Below, one piece after another: positions 35,425-46,255 of a stretch of 64,000 bases of DNA. This DNA comes from Nemertoderma westbladi. Taxonomy: Eukaryota; Xenacoelomorpha; Nemertodermatida; Nemertodermatidae. The stretch's first letter is position 1; every line of letters starts with the position of its first letter. The notes under the pieces were generated by a model. It saw nothing but the letters and a program-made list of their open reading frames with translations. It made no database searches and was not told the DNA's origin. The stretch lies in assembly GCA_032718475.1 (NCBI GenBank), contig JAUCBJ010007706.1, positions 1-64,000 on the forward strand, written 5' to 3'. Both the position numbers and the translations under genes were made by a program.

Positions 35425-36649
35425 GACTACTAGTTAATGAGTGGACACCCTTAAATACCTTCTAAAAAATGTACGTAATTTAATTTTATAATACTCTGAT
35501 AAGGTATTTTTATTGAAACTTAATCTCTTTTAAAGTAAACTATGTACATCATTAGTTACCAACACATCATTAGATTTTAAATCTGTTTATTAACATTATT
35601 GCAATCATATTTTTTTAAATATTAAAAATCAGATTGGGTTATTAATACTTATTAAATTCTGCTCATTCATTTTTAATTAATGGTGGCCAACAAACCACAC
35701 TTGCCCACAGGTCGTTGTAAAGACAAGACTTTCAATATTACCACAGTTATCCCATCCCCTCTCTTGTTGTGGACTATTACTATAGCATTGTACAAGCTGC
35801 GGACCTGCACACCCACACACCCCCCCCCCCCCACACCACCCCATTATAATGTGCAATATAATATAACAATAATAATATAATGTTCAATAAATGTGGCTGT
35901 TTATTTTCTGATAATCGCGGTGAATTATTATAACCTAGGCGGTCAGGTATAAATAATGGTTACAGCTTACAAACCTATGGTATGATATGGACGTGGTGTC
36001 CTGTGTGCTCTGCAGACATCCTACAGTGCACATGGAGCATTTACACACACAGGGAGAGCGAGAGAGAGAGAGAGGGCTGCTTGATTGACACACGGCTCAG
36101 TGGGGATCTAGACTTTGAGGTGCAGCGCCTTTGGTAGAACTCAATGGCAGGATTTATAAGCCTGGTACATTTCAATATTTGATATATCAATGTTTGATGA
36201 AAGGATTGCTTTTTGAGAGCGGGACTGTATCAAAGGAGCAGGTGACAGAGGCATGTTGAGGGAACTAAAACAATAAACGAAAGTTAACACATTTTACAAT
36301 ATTATGCAGGTATTTATAATTGGGGTCTTGAGTCTTTGGAAATATCAAAAATTCATGTATGAAAACAGGAAATTTGATCCGTGAGCTGATTGGTTAATTC
36401 ACGGATCAATATTCCTGAATTTGAATTTATTTATTTCCTCAAAATTTATATAAAAAACAACAAACTAAACAATACCACAGAATCTGCTGGGTACTTTGGG
36501 TGGGCCGCCGCTATAGCAGAGCTAGTGTTGCCTTGGCCCACTCACATATAAGGAGGAAAATTTGGCAGGGCAAAAGTGATAAGTGCGGGAATATCATAAA
36601 AACTTAAATCGGTTGGGTGAACTGTGGCAACACTGGAGTGGCATCAGAG
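35425..36649. other. intergenic DNA with simple repeats
   Basis: Contains a C12 run (about 35821-35832), a (GA)n tract at 36056-36075, a short copy of the GGAGCAGG repeat at 36232-36290 and a palindromic element at 36366-36417. No gene was seen. Frames such as 35680-35880 are low-complexity. Confidence 0.45.
36366..36417 (+). repeat. palindromic 52-bp element, second copy
   Basis: CAGGAAATTTGATCCGTGAG and the inverted TTCACGGATCAATATTCCTG flank a short GATTGGTTAA loop. It matches the inverted copy at 31531-31581. Confidence 0.6.
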
Positions 36650-37895
36650 TGGTGTTGAGGCAATTAGAAGGATAATTGAAGAGTTATCAAAAAAGAAAGA
36701 CAGGCATCTGGCTGTTATCTTTGTTGACTTCTTCAAGGCCTTTGATTCAGTCTCTCGCTCACGTATGTTCAGCATACTTTCATTATATGGGATTCCTGAT
36801 GAAATTATTGCAGCAATCAGATCAGTATACGATGGTTCGACAACATTTGTGTCTACTGTTGATGGTGACACAGAACCATTTGAAGTGTTATGGGGCGTCC
36901 TCCAAGGAGACACACTTGCACCATTCTTGTTCATTATTGTGGTTGACTATGTTCTACGCATGTCCTTAGATCATTATAATGATGATGGGATGGGGTGATG
37001 ATAACTCCACCTACTGGCTCCAGAAGTCGAGGAAATCCTGCCAAGTACCTAACTGATCTAGACTTTGCTGATGACTTAGGAGTCATTAGAATCATTAGAG
37101 GGAGCCCAACGGCTCCTCAGCACATTAGTACATGCTGCTTCTAGTGTTGGTCTTTTTATTAACTCCAGAAAGACCAAAATTCTGACAGTTAACTTTGAAA
37201 GTCCTCAGCAAGTCTCTGATCGGATGAGCATAAGCTCAAAGGATGGTATGCTTGAGCATGTGGACGACTTCTGTTACCTGGGATCATGGATCCGGACGTC
37301 AGGTGAGGACCTTCGAATACGTAAGGGAAAGGCATGGGCAGCCTTGAATAGGCTTTCCAGGATTTGGAAGTCACCGAGAATTAATCGGAAACTTAAGGTC
37401 CGATTATTTGGAGCAGCAGTAGTTCCAGTACTCCTCTACGGGAGTCCATGCTGGGCTCTAACTGCTGAGGACACCAAATCTCTGGATGGCACATTCACAA
37501 GAATGCTACGCCGGGTTCATTGTGTCAAGTACAATGCAGACATCTGCAACCAGACACTATATAACATTGGAGGTGTCTCATTGGTTCCCCCAAGCTTGAC
37601 ACTAGAACAAAATCGCCTCCGCTTTGCAGGACATTGCTTTCGCCGTGAGGACCAGCCAGTGCATAATCTTGTACTTTGGCAGCCTCATGGAGTGAATAAG
37701 CATGGTGGACAGCCCATGACTTTCTTGAGACGCATCTTAAAGGACACTCGCCTTAAAGAAGCGGATGATCTAGCAAATGTCATGGGTGATAGGGAGTTGT
37801 GGCGGTGCAATTTTGTTGACAAGCCGGCACAGCATTCTTAAAAATGCAGCTGCAATGCAGAATACCGATCCTAGTAGTATTATGTTGCTGTAATT
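36650..37895 (+). pseudogene. RTE-like LINE, copy 1 (5'-truncated, frameshifted)
   Basis: It starts abruptly within the reverse transcriptase: from about 36660 it is nearly identical to copy 2 from 40219. The frame at 36624-36998 gives AVIFVDFFKAFDSVSR and GVLQGDTLAPFLFIIVVDY. A short insertion near 36990 (GATGGGATGGGGTG against GATGGGGTG in copy 2) and changes near 37080 break the frame. The frame resumes at 37224-37841 with DDFCYLGSWIRTSGEDLRI, PVLLYGSPCWALTAEDT and the C-terminal FAGHCFRREDQPVHNLV. The copy ends TGCAGCTGCAATGCAG...CCTAGTAGTA. Domain order and sequence type resemble RTE-clade endonuclease-reverse transcriptases; endonuclease is absent. It is not functional. Confidence 0.85.
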
Positions 37896-38139
37896 CAATC
37901 TATATATAAGTTGTATGGGGCCAAACTACAGTGATGCATGCTGCATATCACAAGTGTTTATGTTTAACTAACATTCGTAATATTTTTCGACAATCTAACA
38001 CGCTACAGTCATCACAGCTGCATATCATCACAAGTGTTTAACACAGTTTTAACACTCCTACGCAACAAAAATTGTATCAAACCTTAATTGCTTTATCCCT
38101 TGATTTCGTACCTTAAGAGCTAAAATGTTTACAGAGTCA

Positions 38140-38995
38140 GACACGTAGAAGTCTGGAATGACATCAGTTCGGATACAGAGTACACGTAGAAGTCTGGAAT
38201 GACATCAGTTCGGATACAGAGTACACGTAGAAGTCTGGAATGACATCAGTTCGGATACAGAGTACACGTAGAAGTCTGGAATGACATCAGTTCGGATACA
38301 GAGTACACGTAGAAGTCTGGAATGACATCAGTTCGGATACAGAGTACACGTAGAAGTCTGGAATGACATCAGTTCGGATACAGAGTACACGTAGAAGTCT
38401 GGAATGACATCAGTTCGGATACAGAGTACACGTAGAAGTCTGGAATGACATCAGTTCGGATACAGAGTACACGTAGAAGTCTGGAATGACATCAGTTCGG
38501 ATACAGAGTACACGTAGAAGTCTGGAATGACATCAGTTCGGATACAGAGTACACGTAGAAGTCTGGAATGACATCAGTTCGGATACAGAGTACACGTAGA
38601 AGTCTGGAATGACATCAGTTCGGATACAGAGTACACGTAGAAGTCTGGAATGACATCAGTTCGGATACAGAGTACACGTAGAAGTCTGGAATGACATCAG
38701 TTCGGATACAGAGTACACGTAGAAGTCTGGAATGACATCAGTTCGGATACAGAGTACACGTAGAAGTCTGGAATGACATCAGTTCGGATACAGAGTACAC
38801 GTAGAAGTATGGAATGACATCAGTTCGGATACAGAGTACACGTAGAAGTATGGAATGACATCAGTTCGGATACAGAGTACACGTAGAAGTCTGGAATGAC
38901 ATCAGTTCGGATACAGAGTACACGTAGAAGTCTGGAATGACATCAGTTCGGATACAGAGTACACGTAGAAGTCTGGAATGACATCAGTTCGGATT
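38140..38995 (+). repeat. 41-bp minisatellite, about 21 copies
   Basis: The unit runs ACGTAGAAGTCTGGAATGAC then ATCAGTTCGGATACAGAGTA then C. Copies are almost invariant; the only visible change is AGTATGG for AGTCTGG in two adjacent copies near 38810-38855. It lies between LINE copies 1 and 2. Confidence 0.95.
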
Positions 38996-39375
38996 AAAAA
39001 AAACGCCCTCAATTGAGCAATTTGATAAAATTGACTTGAATAAAATTCTCTTATTAGTAAAAGCTTTTGCTGCTACCAATTATTTAAAACCTAGGCAATT
39101 GCTGATGCCTATTTACTAAACTAATCAGCATTTGAGAAAACAGAAAGTTGTACATGCGTGATTACAGTAGTATGCAATAGAACAATGCACGAGTCAGCGA
39201 ACTGCTATTAATTCAGTAATTCAGTAATTATCAGTTTACTGGGACTGGCTGCAGACGCGGTGGCGTCGGAAGACTACCTGCAGTATTACCGTAGCATGAG
39301 GACATGCACTGGCTCGTCCTCACTGAAAGGATATAATGTCCTGCAAAGCGGTGGAGGCTGCCCTGATCCAGTGTC

Positions 39376-39620
39376 AAGCTTGGTCGCACTAAAGAGACAG
39401 CTCCAGTGCTGTGTACGTACAGGTCACACTAATGAGACACCTCCAGTGCTGTGTACGTACAGGTCGCACTAATGAGAGACCTCCAGTGCTGTTTACGTAC
39501 AGGTCGCACTACTGAGACACCTCCAGTGCGTGTGCGTACAGGTCGCACTAATGAGACACCTCCAGTGCTGTGTACGTACAGGTCGCACTAATGAGACACT
39601 TCCAGTGCTGTGTACGTGTG
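39376..39620 (+). repeat. 40-bp minisatellite left of LINE copy 2, about 6 copies
   Basis: The unit runs CCTCCAGTGCTGTGTACGTA then CAGGTCGCACTAATGAGACA, with small variants (AAAGAGACAG, TTTACGTAC, GTGCGTGTGCGTAC). The same unit reappears immediately after LINE copy 2 at 41440-41515. The frames reading through it are not genes. Confidence 0.9.
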
Positions 39621-41433
39621 TACGTGACGACAGTAGGCAATCATCCCAGGCATGGAAATCGATTAATCTGCTTACTGGGCGGAAAAGCCAACCAACCACC
39701 AAGGTTAAGGCTGAATCACCAGCCGATCGCCTCAATGGTTGGAAAGCCCACTTTGAAAAGCTCCTCAATAATGACAGGGTATTGCCTGATAACTTTATAG
39801 AAGTAAAAGTGTCTGAGTCTGTACTCCCAGATATTCCCATTGGCGATATCTCCTTTGCAGAAGTGAAGGCTGCTGCAAAGAGCATTAAGACCAATCGTGC
39901 CAGTGGAGTAGATGGTGTTCCCCCTGAGGTCTTTAAAATACCTGAGTGTTTAAAGCTCATCTATCCCATCATAGTAGACATGTACCGAACAACAAGAGTC
40001 CCACAAGAAATGAAAACAAATAAGTTGGTGCCAGTTCCCAAGAAGGGCAACCTAACACTCTATGGTTCTTTTCGGGGAATCTCATTGATCTCGATTGCTG
40101 CAAAGCTATACAATAGGATTCTATTAAATCGTATCAGGGATCCCATTGAGAGACTGCTCCGTGGAAATCAGAATGGGTTCCGTAAAGGTCGTGGGACCAT
40201 GGAGCCCATTTTGGCACTTAGAAGGATAATTGAAGAGTTATCAAAAAAGAAAGACAGGCATCTGGCTGTTATCTTTGTTGACTTCTTCAAGGCCTTTGAT
40301 TCAGTCTCTCGCTCACGTACTGTATGTTCAGCATACTTTCATTATATGGGATTCCTGATGAAATTATTGCAGCAATCAGATCAGTATACGATGGTTCGAC
40401 AACATTTGTGTCTACTGTTGACGGTGACACAGAACCATTTTAAGTGTTATGGGGCGTCCTCCAAGGAGACACACTTGCACCATTCTTGTTCATTATTGTG
40501 GTTGACTATGTTCTACGCATGTCCTTAGATCATTATAATGATGATGGGGTGATGATAACTCTACCTACTGGCTCCAGAAGTCGAGGAAATCCTGCCAAGT
40601 ACCTAACTGATCTAGACTTTGCTGATGACTTAGGAGTACTCTCAGAATCATTAGAGGGAACTCAACGGCTCCTCAGCTCATTAGAACATGCTGCTTCTAG
40701 TGTTGGTCTTTTTATTAACTCCAGAAAGACCAAAATTCTGACAGTTAACTTTGAAAGTCCTCAGCAAGTCTCTGATCGGATGAGCATAAGCTCAAAGGAT
40801 GGTATGCTTGAGCATGTGGACGACTTCTGTTACCTGGGATCATGGATCCGGAAGTCAGGTGAGGACCTTCGAATACGTAAGGGAAAGGCATGGGCAGCCT
40901 TGAATAGGCTTTCCAGGATTTGGAAGTCACCGAGAATTAATCGGAAACTTAAGGTCCGATTATTTAGAGCAGCAGTAGTTCCAGTACTCCTCTACGGGAG
41001 TCCATGCTGGGCTCTAACTGCTGAGGACACCAAATCTCTGGATGGCACATTCACAAGAATGCTACGCCGGGTTCATTGTGTCAAGTACAATGCATACATC
41101 TCCAACCAGACACTATATAACATTGGAGGTGTCTCATTGGTTCCCCCAAGCTTGACACTAGAACAAAATTGCCTCCGCTTTGCAGGACATTGCTTTTGCC
41201 GTGAGGACCAGCCAGTGCATAATCTTGTACTTTGGCAGCCTCATGGCGTGAATAAGCATGGTGGACAGCCCATGACTTTCTTGAGACGCATCTTAAAGGA
41301 CACTGGCCTTGAAGATGCGGATGATCTAGCAAATGTCATGGGTGATAGGGAGTTGTTGCGGTGCAATTTTGTTGACAAGCCGGCACAGCATTCTTAAAAA
41401 TGCAGCTGCAATGCAGCATGCCGATCCTAGTAG
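39621..41433 (+). pseudogene. RTE-like LINE, copy 2 (longest; endonuclease missing)
   Basis: Most complete copy of the element. The frame at 39530-40528 enters from the minisatellite at about 39620. It then encodes the linker before the reverse transcriptase (SFAEVKAAAKSIKTNRASGV), thumb/finger motifs LVPVPKKGN and QNGFRKGRG, and AVIFVDFFKAFDSVSR. A 4-bp insertion near 40320 relative to copy 1 shifts the frame, and GAAGTG reads TAAGTG at 40442. The rest is in the frame from 40444 to 41397: GVLQGDTLAPFLF, catalytic DLDFADDLGVLS, VDDFCYLGSWIRKSGEDL and a conserved C-terminal region. The 3' end is CCTAGTAGTAGT, a short TAG repeat, as expected of RTE-type LINEs. No apurinic endonuclease domain is present. 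Confidence 0.87.
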
Positions 41434-41515
41434 TAGTAACGTACAGGTCGCACTAATGAAACACCTCCAGTGCTGTGTACGTACAGGTCACACTAATGAG
41501 ATACTTCCAGTACTG
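41434..41515 (+). repeat. 40-bp minisatellite remnant right of LINE copy 2
   Basis: ACGTACAGGTCGCACTAATG, CACCTCCAGTGCTGTGTACG and a second partial unit match the array at 39376-39620. The LINE is therefore sandwiched between two pieces of the same minisatellite in the same orientation. Confidence 0.85.
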
Positions 41516-41656
41516 AAGCTACATAGTACCCTCTTGTTGTTTATATTATCAAATGAGCAAAAGGCGGGAAATTTAAACCATACAAGGGAATTAAATAATA
41601 TAAAATAACCAAACTGATTTTGAAATTGTTTATGATACCGGTATGAGTTCCTGACT

Positions 41657-42765
41657 CTACTGTCCCACCCTTGTGTCGGCGTTGGCCAGCAAGATGGACG
41701 GCGATGCTTCTGCCCCAACAAATACTGGGCGTTTCCATGCCGATCTCGACCCTCTTATGCACATCAGGGAGGCCCGCAGCAGCGCGAAGCTGAACTGCCT
41801 CCGCACCCAGCTATCGCACTCCGAGTAGCGCAGCTCGCGCCGGTCCGCCAGCTTTGAAGCGAGGTGCTTCACGAACAGCGTCGTGGAGGGAGATATTCCC
41901 CCCAACGCTGAGAATATCAGCGGGGTGAACGTGGCGTGCTCGACTTCCCGGATCCGTTCCAGATATTTGTTGCGTTTCCGGGTTTCGTGGAATAGGTGGG
42001 CTGCGTCGACGTCCATTGCGGCATTGGTCGGGGCGAGGGGGTTGAAGACGGATACATCTATGTACGTCTTTTGATATCGATTCCCCCAGAACCCGGAGAC
42101 CGACACGTCCAACCGAGCTTGTTGGTCCACGGAAGTGGACGTGCGGGAGAACTGCTCGCCGGTGATTGGCTGCAGGTGCGGCTCGATGGCAACGTTATGA
42201 GCGACCTCGGTTAACGTTGTGGCGACGAAATCCCGGAGCTCGTTGTGCCTAATTGACGGGTAACCGCCGGTGGGACAAGACAAGATGTGGTTTGTTGAAA
42301 ATCTTGTCCCACAGGCACAACGGGCTGGGAGCGACTCGGGCTGCCACCCATAACGCAGACACAATGCGTCGCGGAACTCCTCTTTAGTTAGGTGGGTATC
42401 GTGGAGGGTTATGGGGCGCGCGTTGAGCCAGGCCGAGGCGCCAGGTTCCGCCACGAGCTCCGTCAACCTCCGTTGATTCTCGGGTAGGTCCGAACTAACC
42501 GACTCCACCTTCTCCTTCAGTGCCGGCACGGCCCTCGCCTTGATCCGGGTGGCGATGAACTTTTGCGCCTCCCTTATAGCGACCGGTTCCACGGCCTCCG
42601 TAAACGGTTCGCAGATCCACCTGGAGTTGCCGTTTTCGATTCGTAAGTCCTCGGGAGTCGGGATCGCTAGCCCGCTGTAAAAGCTTTTGTGGGATAACTG
42701 ATACGTTTGCCTATGCTGGCCAGTTCCCCCCAGGCGCTGGAATACTCTAAAAAAGGTTTTCTAAC
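41657..42765 (-). pseudogene. retroelement C-terminal region: CCHC knuckle plus nuclease-like domain
   Basis: The frame is open from about 42765 to the stop at 41657, about 369 codons. An ATG start is not obvious, and a GTG at 42592 is only a conventional boundary. The protein contains ASAWLNARPITLH, FRDALCLRYGWQP and a zinc knuckle CACGTRFSTNHILSC. Next come SIRHNELRDFV, a candidate acidic core ARLDVSVSGFWG...YIDVSVFNP, then REVEHATFTPLIFSALGG. A knuckle followed by RHN and an Asp-bearing core is the layout seen at the C-terminus of LINEs with restriction-like endonucleases (R2 group). That assignment is inference. No reverse transcriptase precedes it, so it is a 5'-truncated remnant. Its high GC stands out against the AT-rich flanks, suggesting recent insertion. 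Confidence 0.6.
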
Positions 42766-43924
42766 TGTATATATATTCCCCTCGCCCTCAAGGTACCTTT
42801 ACAGGTGTTTTAACGGACATAAAAATCATTCTGCTATATACGTGTTTTAGCGGACATGGTAAGACAAAAAACTTGTAATGCATCAACCACCTTTCACAGT
42901 TTAGCTGTGATGATTCATATTACGACATCTAGCAGCTGGTTGCTGACATGGAAACAGCCATTGGCCGCGTGGTTCTTTGTTTGGCTTGGGCCAATCAGGG
43001 CGGTTTTTCCTGTCGACGTGTAGCTTTTTAGTCGATCATAAGGAGAGTGTTCAGTCTTACTGTTTTTTCTTGATACTTTGTTGTTATTGCTGTCTAAGCC
43101 AGAAACACCGGCATTTTTGGATAGATACTGCTGTACCGTAAACTGCTTGAATTATCGAAAGTATAAACTGTTACCTAACTAAACTCACTGACTTAAATCA
43201 CTCATCTCACCTTGATACTTTTAATTGCATTGATCATATTGTTTGTACTGTTATTTTACCGTCAGTTATTAAATTGTAAATATTTGTTGATGGAAATATT
43301 GCTATTTGGATAATACGGATAAATCACCCAATTCCCAATTTTCTTGATAACACTACAGGTTAGAGAGACCGGCTATATATAACAATTGCGATTTATATTA
43401 ATGTGGTGTGTATTGAATCCAATGTTATTTAGCAGACCCTACGTGAGTCAATTACTGCTCTCTTTATGTGTGATCAAATGTACTGACTGTCGGCAGAATA
43501 GTGTGTATGATTGTGATTGGTAACAAAGTATTTCCTAAAGAATACGCTTTATACTTCAATCCCAAGCAGTATCGTTGCGTTTAGTATAAGTCTTAGTTCT
43601 GTTTAAATAGATAAAGCGCCACGTCCTAAAGGAACTGTTAATATTTCCCGAAAGCCAATAATATCTGTCAGAGATTAATTATTAACTATCTATCGAATAA
43701 TACATTAGGTATACACTGCAACCTTACACTGTAATAATACAATTCAAGCATCCGAATTCAGTCTCCCGGGTGTAGATCCATCGGGTGAATGATCGCGCAT
43801 GGGCTGACTTCGGCTAATGTTTTGCGTATTAGCATAAATTATTGTCGTATGCTAAAGTGGTTTTAATTAACTAAAAGACATATAAATTTTGGCAGGTTAA
43901 ACTGCTAAAGGTCTTCGAAAGCGC

Positions 43925-44125
43925 GAACAGTAACAGTTTATATTGTATTGCAGTGTAAGCATTAAATACAGTTTAATACTGTTCTGTCGAACAGTAACAG
44001 TTTATAATCTTATTGCAGTAAGCAATAAGGTTGCAAGTGTAGGCATTAAATACAGTAAAATACTGTTCTGTCGAACAGTAACAGTTTACAATCTTATTGC
44101 AGTAGGCAATAAGGTTGCAAAATAC
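43925..44125 (+). repeat. 84-bp tandem repeat, 2.5 copies
   Basis: GAACAGTAACAGTTTATA starts at 43925, 43989 and 44073. The first copy lacks about 20 bp (ATAAGGTTGCAAGTGTAGGC). Each copy also contains the hairpin-like TACTGTTCTGTCGAACAGTA across the junction. Confidence 0.85.
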
Positions 44126-44380
44126 CGTAGTGACCGGTAAAACTGAACCGGTACTTTGTAGGTCAGTAGGCCTAACTGTCATCACCGGTACCGGTACTGC
44201 TGTACAAGTACATTTAGTATTATTCGATTTGATTATTGTATACTGGTGGGTCTTAGTAATTAATCAGGGACTGCAGCCCTGAATTTTTATTGAGATTTTA
44301 CCTATTTCTGTCGGTTTTATTTCCTAGTAGGCTAATATTGAGCAGAAGGCGTGTGACCCTGCTCAGATTGTTCAGATAAT

Positions 44381-44950
44381 TGTAGGCTGAGCTGCTGTCT
44401 GACTGTTGTTGAGTTTGGAGAGATTACGGCGTGTGTAGAGTTTGTCTGATAAAGTGCCGTTAGTAAGTTGGGGCAGTCATAACTGTAAGGTCAATCCCCT
44501 CTTAAAGAGTAAGTCGTACTACCGTGTTAGCACGCATACTAACTAACAGTTTCAGAGTCTGCATATACTGTAGTTTATCTAGGCTTGATCGTAGTCTGCC
44601 AGTGTTTTAGCCTGTGCTTGTTTGTGTGGTCTGTTCAGGTACCGTAATAGTTATTACTCAAATATTTGTAGGCTGGATTGTTGTCTAGCTATTTTTGGGT
44701 CTGAAGGGATTGCTGCGTGTGTAGAGTTGGTCTGATCAAGTGCCGTTAGTAAGTTGGGGCAGTCAACACTGTAAGGTCAATCCCCTCTTAAAGAGTAAGT
44801 CGTACTACCGTGTTAGCACGCATACTAACTAACAGTTTCAGAATCTGCACATACAGTAGTTTGTTTAGGCTTGATAGTAGTCTGCCAGCGTTTGGTTTGT
44901 ATTTGTTTGAGTATTCTGTACGGGTAGCGTAATATTTATTATTCAGAGTT
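44381..44950 (+). repeat. 286-bp tandem duplication, 2 copies
   Basis: Copy 1 (44381-44666) and copy 2 (44667 to ~44950) share AGTGCCGTTAGTAAGTTGGG, GTCAATCCCCTCTTAAAGAG, TAAGTCGTACTACCGTGTTA and GCACGCATACTAACTAACAG without change. They diverge at their edges. Strong identity in the core suggests constraint or recent duplication. The position fits an LTR or leader of the following retroelement. Confidence 0.85.
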
Positions 44951-45920
44951 TATGCGATTATTCGCAACATTCATGTCCCCAAGTTTATTCCTACAGTAAT
45001 TGTGCTTGTTATACATACCGTTATAGTTAAACTAACCCCGGTACTACATCAGGGCTGCTTGGCGTAGGTAAAGACTGACGACTTTGTGCTTCGGTCACTC
45101 CAGCAGATGCCGTGGTTCTTTTAACTGTTCAAGTATATTTAACTACTGATTATTTGTTATACCGGTACTTGTACCTAATTTAGGGTTTAGAGTACAGTGC
45201 CTTCCGAAGTAATTAGTGTAGGCAGTATATTTGTGTTGTAAAGTGGTTGATAGGCACATTCGTTAGCTCTATTAACTTCTGGATAGGAACAATCCGTGAT
45301 ACATAACGTTGTACCTATAGCGATACGGTTATAGGTCGTCAGGCGGTGGTATTTTCCTATCTGGACAGTACAATATATTTACTACTACTTATTATTTTAA
45401 ATACCGTAGTACCCTGTCCTTTGTAATAGCCAGAAATCTAACCCTTTGTTGGACTGGTTTGTAGACTTCCTGTAAAATTACCCTAAAAATTTCGTACGTA
45501 ATATTTTGTTGTGTTTAATTAGAGAATTAATCTCACCCGTATCGTAAGTAATTCGTAGTATTAAGTAACTTAGGTAAATTAGAATTATCAGTTTTAGTGT
45601 CAAATAAATAGCACTTCACTGAGAAGCGTTCAGCTTCTGTGTAGTGACTTCCCCAGAAATAATAACATTTATTTCAAACATTGTCAAAAACCCTTTTAAA
45701 CGGGTATATATCTATTATAAATCAACTCAAACGATTTATAAATAGTAGGCCTGCCATACAACGACTAGGTCTCACTGTCAGTTGGACTACTGCTTAAATA
45801 ACGGTAATAAAGTAAGTTAAAGTAACGAAGTAACCCCAAAATATTCAGAAATTCAATTATTCTAAAAATAATTGACATACCGGTACTTACCATAGGCTTA
45901 TTATATTTATTTCTATAAAT

Positions 45921-46125
45921 TTGAGCTGAAATCATACCGGTACTCTGTAATTAATTCTAGTCCAGAATTATACTTATATACTATAAGTGTAAGCTGTATA
46001 CCGGTATTCATTATAGGCCTACTATATATATATATATATTTGTGCTAAAATTATATACCGGTACTCTGTGACAAATCTAGTCTGTAATAATACTTATATA
46101 TTATAAGCATACCGGTATTCTAATA
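45921..46125 (+). repeat. ~119-bp imperfect tandem duplication before gag
   Basis: TTGAGCTGAAATCATACCGG...CTAGTC...TACTTATATACTATAAG...ATACCGGTATTC recurs from about 46040 as TTGTGCTAAAATTATATACC...CTAGTC...TACTTATATATTATAAG...ATACCGGTATTC. It ends about 130 bp before the gag start. Confidence 0.65.
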
Positions 46126-46255
46126 TATTGTATATATATCACGTTCCACTGAGTAACGGTACCGGTAATAAATCGCTAGGCTTGCGGTCATACTGAATTA
46201 CTAGACTTGCTTTAACTGAAACTATAGTAGTAGACATTCAACTGTATAACTAAAC

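Larger units (their letters stand above)
42766..46255 (+). other. non-coding leader of the BEL/Pao element and flank
   Basis: A 3.5 kb stretch without convincing coding potential. It should include the 5' LTR and leader of the retroelement whose gag starts at 46256. I found no pair of direct repeats with the 3' flank (50900-52500), so LTR limits stay undefined. It contains three internal duplications listed separately and many ACCGGTA palindromes. Confidence 0.45.
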
